Source: Collinsella aerofaciens
Lineage (GTDB): Bacteria > Actinomycetota > Coriobacteriia > Coriobacteriales > Coriobacteriaceae
Direction of reading: 5' to 3'
Length of the DNA stretch: 43,716 bases
NCBI RefSeq assembly: GCF_015553355.1
Contig: NZ_JADNGN010000015.1
Span: 1-43,716 of the forward strand
Within the stretch, counting starts at the first letter, position 1. The number at the start of each line of letters is the position of its first letter. Both the position numbers and the translations under genes were made by a program. Positions 34,533 through 41,494 of the stretch are shown here, piece after piece. A model generated the notes under the pieces. It saw nothing but the letters and a program-made list of their open reading frames with translations, was not told the origin of the DNA and did not search any database.

Positions 34533-34667
34533 CCCGGGAGCCCCGGCAGGGCGGGTGCTTCCTCAAAATTTCAAACAGTCCTGCGCAAGATGAAGGCCAC
34601 ATTAAGTGGCCTTCTTTGCGTGCGGAACTTATTTTGAGCAAGCACCCGCCCTGCCGGGGCTCCCGGG
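34533..34667. repeat. 135-bp foldback element after gatB
   Basis: Exact 28-base arms (CCCGGGAGCCCCGGCAGGGC start) at 34533-34560 and 34640-34667 enclose further partial pairing (CTCAAAAT, GCGCA/TGCG). The central hairpin is AAGGCCAC-ATTAA-GTGGCCTT. The whole can fold as one long hairpin. It may terminate gatCAB, but its size suggests a MITE-like repeat. Confidence 0.7.
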
Positions 34668-34756
34668 TTCTGGCAACGACTCGGCCGTTCGGGTCAGGTG
34701 GGGCTGAATGGAATAGAGTGAATGGGCGCGCCGTTGGCGCGTCCATTTTTGTGCGG

Positions 34757-34783
34757 GTGACAAAGGGACTGTCCCTTTGTCAC
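34757..34783. repeat. 27-bp palindrome GTGACAAAGGGA type (copy 1)
   Basis: GTGACAAAGGGA / TCCCTTTGTCAC arms around CTG. A close copy follows the ABC transporter genes at 41055-41080. They share the CAAAGGG/CCCTTTG core with family A but are distinct. Confidence 0.7.
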
Positions 34784-34823
34784 ATTGCAATAAATGTGAT
34801 GAAAGTGTGGCGAAATGAACTTA

Positions 34824-34898
34824 AAACTTCCGTAAATGTGATAAATGTCACGTTTTACCTAGGGTAAAATGTGGGAAATATCACGTTTACGGAAGTTT
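34824..34898. promoter_or_regulatory. 75-bp long imperfect palindrome upstream of the AAA ATPase gene
   Basis: The outer arms AAACTTCCGTAAA / TTTACGGAAGTTT are perfect 13-mers. Inner parts pair too (GTGAT/ATCAC, GTTTTACC/GGGTAAAA). It ends 19 bases before the ATG. The symmetry suggests a large operator or an mRNA 5' structure. Confidence 0.55.
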
Positions 34899-34917
34899 CT
34901 TTGCGGGAGGTTCGGCC

Positions 34918-36282
34918 ATGCAGCGAGATATCATTGCCAAGCTTAACGCTTGGAAAGCGTCAGAATATCGTAAGCCGCTTATCCTTAAGGGGGCGCGCCA
35001 GGTTGGAAAGACGTGGGCGCTTAAGGAGTTCGGCCGAACCTCGTACATCAATTATGTGTATCTGACGCTCGAGGAGCCGTCGCCTGGGGTACAGAGCGAG
35101 TACGCTCAGTTTTTCGAAGGTACGCGCGATCCTCGACGGATCATCTCAAATCTTTCCCTGGCACTTGGACAGCCTATCGATCCTGGCGAGACGCTGCTTA
35201 TTATTGATGAGATCCAGGATTGTCCTTCTGCAGTCGGTGCCCTTAAATACTTCTGTGACGAGGCCCCCGAGTATCACGTCGCATGCGCAGGGTCTTTGTT
35301 GGGCGTTCGCTTGTCCCGTGAGACCAGCGCTTTTCCGGTGGGAAAGGTCGAGTTCATGGAGATGCGCCCCATGAGCTTTTCCGAGTTTCTGAAAGCCGAG
35401 GGCGCTGCAAACTACGACGAATACCTTGGCGGCCTGGATCAGATCGAGACAGTGCCCGATTTCTTCCATGTCCGTCTCGTCGAGCATCTTCGTCGTTATT
35501 TTGCATGCGGCGGCATGCCAGAGGCTCTTGGCCGGTGGGCGGAGACGGGCGATATCGTTCAGGTCGATAAGGTGTTGTCTGATCTCTTGGATTCCTACGA
35601 GCGCGATTTTGCCAAGCATGGTGGCCGTGCGCAGTTCGCCAAGCTTTCGCAAATATGGAACTCGATTCCAGCTCAGTTGGCGCGCGAGAACAAAAAGTTC
35701 GTTTGGGGTGCGGTGCGCGAGGGGGCTCGTGCTCGAGAATACGAGGATGCTCTGGAATGGCTTGCCGATGCTGGGCTCATCACGGCGGTTCGCCTTAATG
35801 CTGCCGGTGGTGTGCCGCTCTCTGCGTACGATGACCTCAAGGCATTTAAAGTCTACTGTCTTGATGTCGGCTTGCTGCGCCGCATGGCAAGGCTGGATGC
35901 GTCCGCTTTTGCCATCTCGGATGCGCTATTTTCGGAGTTCAAAGGTTCGTTCGCCGAGAACTATGTGCTTCAGGCATTACTTTCACAGTTAGATGCTGCT
36001 CCGCGTTATTGGACAAACGAGAAGCCGAAGCACGAAGTCGATTTTTTGATTCAAGTCGGAAACGAAATCGTTCCCGTCGAGGTCAAATCGGGAGAGGTCG
36101 TTCATTCCAAGAGCCTTAAGTACTATGCCGACAAGCATGCGGAGACGACTCCATTGAGGGTCCGCTACTCACTTAAGAACCTAAAGCTCGACGACGGGGT
36201 GCTCAACATTCCGTTGTATTTGGCTGATCGATCTGTCCCTCTTATCAAAAAGGCGCTTGATTGTGCGCATCTTGACGTTTAG
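34918..36282 (+). CDS. AAA-family ATPase with DUF4143 domain
   Basis: This is a 454-residue P-loop protein of the AAA_14/DUF4143 group. Walker A is KGARQVGKTW (about residue 25) and Walker B is LLIIDEIQDCPSA. A sensor region (CAGSLLGVRL) and the DUF4143 part follow. The latter ends in a PD-(D/E)XK-like motif (HEVDFLIQVGNEIVPVEVKSG), in which D, E and K could bind metal. The biological role of these common proteins is poorly known; defence or DNA-related ATPase functions have been suggested. GGGAGG precedes the ATG. It has no partner gene. Confidence 0.88.
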   Translation: MQRDIIAKLNAWKASEYRKPLILKGARQVGKTWALKEFGRTSYINYVYLTLEEPSPGVQSEYAQFFEGTRDPRRIISNLSLALGQPIDPGETLLIIDEIQDCPSAVGALKYFCDEAPEYHVACAGSLLGVRLSRETSAFPVGKVEFMEMRPMSFSEFLKAEGAANYDEYLGGLDQIETVPDFFHVRLVEHLRRYFACGGMPEALGRWAETGDIVQVDKVLSDLLDSYERDFAKHGGRAQFAKLSQIWNSIPAQLARENKKFVWGAVREGARAREYEDALEWLADAGLITAVRLNAAGGVPLSAYDDLKAFKVYCLDVGLLRRMARLDASAFAISDALFSEFKGSFAENYVLQALLSQLDAAPRYWTNEKPKHEVDFLIQVGNEIVPVEVKSGEVVHSKSLKYYADKHAETTPLRVRYSLKNLKLDDGVLNIPLYLADRSVPLIKKALDCAHLDV

Positions 36283-36346
36283 ATCCTGGGTGAGCTGACG
36301 GGCGGCGGCTAATTAATCGCTCCGTTACGGCCAGGGAGCTTGGGCC

Positions 36347-37351
36347 TTAGCGATGCTTGCTTCGCCAAGCGGTGGGGGTGGTGCCGGTGTGTTGTTTGAA
36401 GGCTTGGGTGAAGGCGGCCTGTTGAGGGTAGCCTAGACGCTCTGCTACCTGCGCTATCGTGAGCGCGCTATCGGCCAAAAGGTCCTGCGCCCGCTCCATA
36501 CGGCGTCTGCGAATGTAGGTGCCCAGGGACTCGCCAGTTTGGGCCTTAAAGGTGGCGCATAGTTTGGAGCGGCTTGTGTAGAGCCTCTCGGCCACCTCGT
36601 TGATACCCACACGTCTGCCTTTGTCGAGCGCGCGCTCAATCATTGCCGTTGCTTCTTCGGCAATGGTTATGCTGACGCGTGTGTCTGCCGCCTGCCGCGC
36701 CTGCTTGTGGGCCGCGCGCGAACAGGCGAGCTCCGCGACCATGGTCTCCACGATGCCCTGCATATAGACGTGTCCGCCTAGGGTGTGAGCGCGGTCCTCG
36801 TTAATCCGGCGCAGCGTGTGGCAGATGGCAGACGTCGCCTCCTCGTGCCATGGCTCGGCAAACGCCTCAAAGATTCCCGCGAACTCGGTGGGATAGCGGT
36901 GCTCCAGTTCGTCAAAATATCCAGGCAAAAAGAGCACCGAGCGCGAGTGATAGAGCTCCCCCGCAAACAGCGGGCTTAATTCCTCGCCACAGTTATCTTG
37001 GATAAAGCTGCAAACGGCATTGTTTGGCCACGGTCCATGCAATGGTTTGAGGTTCGCGGGCGTTATGCCAGCCTCGGGCATGCATGTAAGTGTGGGCGCG
37101 CTGACCTCGCTCACGCAGGCATATGGCTCGGGTGTGTATTCGGCCAGGTACATATCGTGCGTCGGGGTGATGAAATGCTCCATGACGATGCAGGCAGGGG
37201 AGAGGGGCATGATCCATGCGCGTCCGTGCGCCCGATCGTTTGCCACCTCGCCGGTAAGGACAGCGCCCTTGCCGGAAAGCTCCAGGCCAAACTGCTCAAA
37301 CTGTGGTGCGTAGAGCTCGGTTATGTCGGTCGCTGCCCGCCGTATTTGCAA
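36347..37351 (-). CDS. AraC-family transcriptional regulator
   Basis: This is a 334-residue regulator with two helix-turn-helix units in the C-terminal 100 residues: GINEVAERLYTSRSKLCATFKAQTGESLGTYIRRRRMERAQDLL, then TIAQVAERLGYPQQAAFTQAFKQHTGTTPTAWR. The N-terminal 210 residues form an effector domain with no close match that I know. The predicted start is TTG at 37351, supported by GGAAAGGG seven bases upstream; no better start is near. It diverges from two ABC genes of the YbtPQ/IrtAB type, an arrangement like ybtA with ybtPQ. This suggests that it controls them, possibly in response to an iron-siderophore (inference). Confidence 0.87.
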   Translation of the reverse strand: MQIRRAATDITELYAPQFEQFGLELSGKGAVLTGEVANDRAHGRAWIMPLSPACIVMEHFITPTHDMYLAEYTPEPYACVSEVSAPTLTCMPEAGITPANLKPLHGPWPNNAVCSFIQDNCGEELSPLFAGELYHSRSVLFLPGYFDELEHRYPTEFAGIFEAFAEPWHEEATSAICHTLRRINEDRAHTLGGHVYMQGIVETMVAELACSRAAHKQARQAADTRVSITIAEEATAMIERALDKGRRVGINEVAERLYTSRSKLCATFKAQTGESLGTYIRRRRMERAQDLLADSALTIAQVAERLGYPQQAAFTQAFKQHTGTTPTAWRSKHR

Positions 37352-37429
37352 AAGCGTCCCTTTCCTTTGCAGAAACGTCCACGCCTGGCTTGATTGTGAG
37401 CCATGGCTAACACATCAATGATAAGATGA

Positions 37430-37446
37430 TTGAGGTTAACTCTCAA
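37430..37446. promoter_or_regulatory. dyad in the AraC-ABC divergent region
   Basis: TTGAG, seven bases (GTTAACT), CTCAA. It lies 20-36 bp before the first ABC gene start and next to a -10-like GATAAGAT. It may be an operator for the AraC protein or an iron repressor. Evidence is symmetry and place only. Confidence 0.35.
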
Positions 37447-37465
37447 GCCGTTAGAAAGGAATCTC

Positions 37466-39292
37466 ATGGCAAAGGGATCAAAAAGGGAAGGTGGAGGCAT
37501 CGGCGAGTTGCTCGCGTATGCCGGTGACCGTAAATTCCTAACGTATTTGGGCATGGCGCTCTCGGCGCTCTCGCAGCTGCTGAGCTTTGGCCCGTACGTG
37601 TGCATTTGGCTTGTCGCTCGCGACCTGATCGCCGTGGCGCCCAACTGGAGCGAAGCCACTAACATCGCGATGTACGGTTGGTGGGCCGTGGGGTTTGCGC
37701 TGGCAAGCATCGTAGCTTATTTCGTGGGGCTCATGTGCACGCACCTGTCTGCGTTTCGCTGCGCGTCCAATATCCGCAAGACTACGAGCGAGCACCTGCT
37801 TAAGCTGCCGCTCGGCTACTTTGACACGCACGCCACCGGTGAGCTGCGCCGTATTGTAGACGGATGCGCCGCCTCCACCGAGACCCTGCTCGCGCACATG
37901 CTGCCCGATATCGCCGGCGCCGCCGCCATGGTCGTGGGCTTGCTCGTGCTGCTTTTCGCCCTCGATTGGCGCTTGGGCGCGGCATGCCTTATCTCGGTCG
38001 TCGTTTCGTTTGGCGCCATGGCCACCATGATGAGCGGCGAAGGCGCCGAGTTCATGAAGGCCTACATGGGAGCGCTGGTCAAGATGAACAAGACCGGCAC
38101 CGAATACGTACGCGGCATCCCCGTGGTCAAGGTGTTTCAGCAGACGGTCTACTCCTTTAAGGCCTTCCACGATGCAATCGCCGAATACGCCGACATGGCG
38201 CAAAACTATGCGGGCACGTTCTGCCGAGGTCCGCAGGTACTCAACCTTACCGCGCTCAATGGTCTTGTGGCATTCCTGTTGCCCGTGGCGTTGCTGTTGG
38301 CGCCAGGCGAGACGGACTTCGCGCATTTTATGACCAACTTCACGTTTTACGCGATATTTTCGGCCGTGGTACCGACGGCCATGACCAAGCTCATGTTTGT
38401 GGGCGAGGCCTCTCAGATGAGTGCCGATTCGTTGGCTCGTATTCGAAGCGTCATGGATTCCAAGCAGCTTTCCGTGCCCGCACAACCCAAGCACCCTGCC
38501 GGCGGCGACGTGCGATTTGAGGACGTGAGCTTTACGTACGAAGGTGCCGAAGCACCTGCCGTTAGCCATGTAAGTTTCAGCGTTTCCGCTGGTAGCACCC
38601 TCGCCCTGGTGGGTCCCTCTGGTGGCGGTAAGTCAACCTGCGCAAGCCTGATCCCGCGTTTTTGGGATGTTTCCTCGGGTCGAGTGCTCGTAGGCGGTGT
38701 GGACGTTCGCGATATGGATCCGCACGAGCTTATGGACCAGGTCGCCTTCGTGTTCCAGACCAACCAGCTGTTCCGGCAAACACTTGCCGATAACGTGCGC
38801 GCCTCCAAGCCTACGGCTACTGACGACGAAGTGCGTGCGGCCCTCTCCGCAGCTCAGTGCGACGACATTGTGGCCAAGCTCCCACAGGGCATCAATACCA
38901 TGCTCGGTGCCGGCGGAGCATATCTTTCGGGCGGCGAGGTCCAGCGCGTGGCACTCGCCCGCGCGATCCTTAAAGACGCGCCTATCGTGGTGCTCGATGA
39001 GGCTACGGCGTTTGCCGATCCCGAGAACGAGGCGCTTATCCAACGTGCTTTTAGCAAACTGGCGGCGGGTCGCACGGTCATTATGATCGCGCACCGACTC
39101 TCGACTGTAGTGGGCGCAGACCAAATCGTGGTGCTCAACCAGGGCAGCGTGCAGGAGTCGGGTACCCATGCCGAGTTGCTGTCCCAAAATGGCCTGTATG
39201 CCAAGATGTGGGCCGAGTACGAACAGGCCGCGAGCTGGAAAATCACTGCAGCGACCGCGGATGCCACCGTCACGAAGGGAGGCGAGGCCTAA
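37466..39292 (+). CDS. ABC half-transporter, YbtP/IrtA-like (subunit 1)
   Basis: This is a 608-residue fused membrane and ATPase protein. Six helices (about 25-320) include the segment LKLPLGYFDTHATGELRRIVDGCAASTETLLAHMLPD, characteristic of the siderophore-related YbtPQ/IrtAB group. The nucleotide-binding domain has Walker A GPSGGGKST, signature LSGGEVQRVALARA, and Walker B VVLDEATAFADPENE. The latter phrase is typical of this group. Despite the exporter fold, characterised members import iron-siderophores. GAAAGGA precedes the ATG at 37466. The next gene starts directly after its stop, so both half-transporters likely form a heterodimer. Confidence 0.9.
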   Translation: MAKGSKREGGGIGELLAYAGDRKFLTYLGMALSALSQLLSFGPYVCIWLVARDLIAVAPNWSEATNIAMYGWWAVGFALASIVAYFVGLMCTHLSAFRCASNIRKTTSEHLLKLPLGYFDTHATGELRRIVDGCAASTETLLAHMLPDIAGAAAMVVGLLVLLFALDWRLGAACLISVVVSFGAMATMMSGEGAEFMKAYMGALVKMNKTGTEYVRGIPVVKVFQQTVYSFKAFHDAIAEYADMAQNYAGTFCRGPQVLNLTALNGLVAFLLPVALLLAPGETDFAHFMTNFTFYAIFSAVVPTAMTKLMFVGEASQMSADSLARIRSVMDSKQLSVPAQPKHPAGGDVRFEDVSFTYEGAEAPAVSHVSFSVSAGSTLALVGPSGGGKSTCASLIPRFWDVSSGRVLVGGVDVRDMDPHELMDQVAFVFQTNQLFRQTLADNVRASKPTATDDEVRAALSAAQCDDIVAKLPQGINTMLGAGGAYLSGGEVQRVALARAILKDAPIVVLDEATAFADPENEALIQRAFSKLAAGRTVIMIAHRLSTVVGADQIVVLNQGSVQESGTHAELLSQNGLYAKMWAEYEQAASWKITAATADATVTKGGEA

Positions 39293-41050
39293 ATGTTCGC
39301 CTCATTCCAAAAGAAGTATTTCCTATCCGATAAAGGCGTCGCCGGCGTAAAACGCGGCATTTTCTGGACCACGCTCACCAATCTCATCACCATGGCCGGC
39401 ATGGGCTTTTTATTCCAGGTTATGGCCGGCTTTGTCGAGCATCTCGTCAGCGGGGCTGACCTGCCGGATGCCCTGCCGATCGTGGGCGGCCTCCTGGTCT
39501 TTTTCGTGTTGCTCTTTGCCTCTAACTGGCAGCAGTATTACTACACCTACTGCATCTTTTACGAGGAGTGCGGCAAGCAGCGTATGGAGATTGCCGAGCG
39601 CTTGCGCAAACTGCCGCTGTCGTTTTTTGGTCGTCGTGATCTGGCCGATTTAACCGAGACCATCATGGGCGACGTCCAGGCCATGGAGCACGCCTACAGC
39701 CACGTGCTGGGAGAGCTTTGGGGTGCCATCATCGCAAGCGCCATTGTCTTCGTGGCATCGCTGTTCTTTTGCTGGCAGCTGGCGATTGCGGCGTTTTGGA
39801 GCGTTCCCGTGGCCTTTGCCGTGTTGTATCTAACACGCGGCCCCATGACTCCGGTGTTTGATCGCGTGCGTGCCGAGAAGGTCAAGGTTACCGAGGCTAT
39901 TCAAGAGACGCTCGACTGCGTTCGCGAGATTCGCGCCACCAACCAGGAGGCCCATTATCTTGAGGGACTCAACGCCGTGATCGATGCCGAGGAGCGCGAG
40001 ACCACCAAGGGCGAGCTCGTTAACGGGCTTTTGGTCAACTCCGCCTTTGCCATCCTGCGTCTGGGCATTGCCACCACGCTGGTCACGGGCGCCGCGATGG
40101 TCGCCTCCGGGCAGGTCGACTTTTTGGTGTTGTTTGCCTTCCTGCTTATGGTGAGCCGTATCTATGCGCCCTTTGACCAGGCATTAATGTTAATGTCCGA
40201 GCTGTTTGCCGCCGAGTCGTCTGCCAAGCGCATGCGTTCCATCATGGAAGAGCCTGTGGCGCGGGGCAGCGAGAACTTTGAGCCTGCGGGCCACGATGTG
40301 GTGTTCGATCACGTGGCATTTGGCTATGGTGCGGGCGAGGACGGCCGCGCCGGCGAGAAAGTTCTTACCGATGTGAGCTTTACCGCCAAGGAAGGCGAAG
40401 TTACGGCGCTGGTCGGTCCTTCGGGTTCCGGTAAGTCTACGGTGAGCCGCCTGGCCGCGCGCTTTTGGGATGCCACTGCGGGCAAGGTTACCGTGGGCGG
40501 TGTGGATGTTGCGGGCGTCGACCCCGAGGTGCTCCTGCGCGACTACGCCATTGTGTTCCAAGACGTGTTGCTCTTTGACGACACGGTGATGGGAAACATC
40601 CGCCTCGGGCGTCGTGACGCCACCGATGAGGAAGTGCTTGCGGCCGCGCGTGCCGCTAACTGCGACGAGTTCGTGAACCGCATGCCGCAGGGCTACGACA
40701 CCATGATCGGCGAGAACGGCTCCAAACTCTCCGGTGGCGAGCGCCAGCGCATCTCCATCGCCCGCGCGCTGCTCAAAGATGCGCCCATCGTGCTGTTGGA
40801 CGAGGCGACGGCGAGCTTGGACGTGGAGAACGAGACCGTGGTTCAGCAGGCACTCTCCCGTCTGCTCGCAGGTAAGACGGTTATCGTTATTGCCCACCGT
40901 ATGCGTACGGTGGAAAATGCCGACAAAATCGTTGTACTCAAGGATGGTGTGGTCGCCGAGCAGGACACTCCGGCGCAGCTCAAGGCGGCAGGTGGAGAAT
41001 TCGCCCGCATGGTTGCGCTGCAAAAGGAAGCGGCGGACTGGCGGCTATAG
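39293..41050 (+). CDS. ABC half-transporter, YbtQ/IrtB-like (subunit 2)
   Basis: This 585-residue partner of the previous protein has six membrane helices (about 20-310). Its coupling segment is LRKLPLSFFGRRDLADLTETIMGDVQAMEHAYSHVLGELWG. The ATPase domain has Walker A GPSGSGKST, signature LSGGERQRISIARAL, and Walker B IVLLDEATASLDVENE. Both NBDs look catalytically complete. Its ATG follows the stop of the first gene with no gap, with GGGAGGCGAGG upstream. The substrate is unproven: siderophore-bound iron is the family-based guess, and peptide or drug export is the alternative. Confidence 0.9.
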   Translation: MFASFQKKYFLSDKGVAGVKRGIFWTTLTNLITMAGMGFLFQVMAGFVEHLVSGADLPDALPIVGGLLVFFVLLFASNWQQYYYTYCIFYEECGKQRMEIAERLRKLPLSFFGRRDLADLTETIMGDVQAMEHAYSHVLGELWGAIIASAIVFVASLFFCWQLAIAAFWSVPVAFAVLYLTRGPMTPVFDRVRAEKVKVTEAIQETLDCVREIRATNQEAHYLEGLNAVIDAEERETTKGELVNGLLVNSAFAILRLGIATTLVTGAAMVASGQVDFLVLFAFLLMVSRIYAPFDQALMLMSELFAAESSAKRMRSIMEEPVARGSENFEPAGHDVVFDHVAFGYGAGEDGRAGEKVLTDVSFTAKEGEVTALVGPSGSGKSTVSRLAARFWDATAGKVTVGGVDVAGVDPEVLLRDYAIVFQDVLLFDDTVMGNIRLGRRDATDEEVLAAARAANCDEFVNRMPQGYDTMIGENGSKLSGGERQRISIARALLKDAPIVLLDEATASLDVENETVVQQALSRLLAGKTVIVIAHRMRTVENADKIVVLKDGVVAEQDTPAQLKAAGGEFARMVALQKEAADWRL

Positions 41051-41054
41051 GAAT

Positions 41055-41080
41055 GTGACAAAGGGACAATCCCTTTGTCA
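41055..41080. repeat. 26-bp palindrome GTGACAAAGGGA type (copy 2)
   Basis: TGACAAAGGGA-CAA-TCCCTTTGTCA, five bases after the ABC operon stop. It is like the copy at 34757 and may act as a transcript end. Confidence 0.65.
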
Positions 41081-41127
41081 TATTGAGTTCATCCCCATAG
41101 TTTCCAAAAAGTTAGCCATTGTTTACC

Positions 41128-41149
41128 AAATAGTTATACTAAACTATTT
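41128..41149. promoter_or_regulatory. 22-bp dyad over the -10 of the DUF6110/P-ATPase operon
   Basis: AAATAGTT, six bases, AACTATTT is perfect. The -10-like TATACT (41135-41140) lies in its centre. The position is that of a repressor site. The AT-rich TTA-core sequence recalls DtxR/IdeR or Fur-type metal boxes (inference). Confidence 0.5.
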
Positions 41150-41230
41150 TCAAAAGCGTGCTCGAGCAAACTAATGAACTCGGGTGCTAAGGCACCATGC
41201 CGCGCTTGTGCGGCAAAAGGGAGAAGCAAC

Positions 41231-41476
41231 ATGAAGAAGTCGACGTTTAACACCCTGCTTGTCGGTGGCGGTTTTCTGCTTGGTACGGCCGGCATCAAGC
41301 TGCTCACCAGCGCTCCGGTAAAGAACGCCTGCGTGCAGGGCATCGCGTGCGGTATGCGCGTCAAGAACTGCTACCAGGACATGGTCGAGCAGGCCAAGGC
41401 CAATGTCGATGACATGGTTGCCGAGGCTGCCTACATCACCCAGAGCGAGGCCGCTGCTGACGAGGCAGCCGAGTAA
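41231..41476 (+). CDS. small DUF6110-like membrane protein
   Basis: This is an 81-residue protein. A single hydrophobic segment (TLLVGGGFLLGTAGIKLLTS) comes first. A helical part with two or three Cys follows (NACVQGIACGMRVKNCYQDMVEQAKANVDDMVAEA), and the tail is acidic and Ala-rich. It fits the DUF6110 group, often found next to heavy-metal P-type ATPases. GGGAGAA precedes the ATG. The ATPase gene starts 18 bp after its stop. It could be a metal chaperone-like or organelle-membrane partner of that ATPase (inference). Confidence 0.75.
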   Translation: MKKSTFNTLLVGGGFLLGTAGIKLLTSAPVKNACVQGIACGMRVKNCYQDMVEQAKANVDDMVAEAAYITQSEAAADEAAE

Positions 41477-41494
41477 CGCTCCCAGGCACAAACT

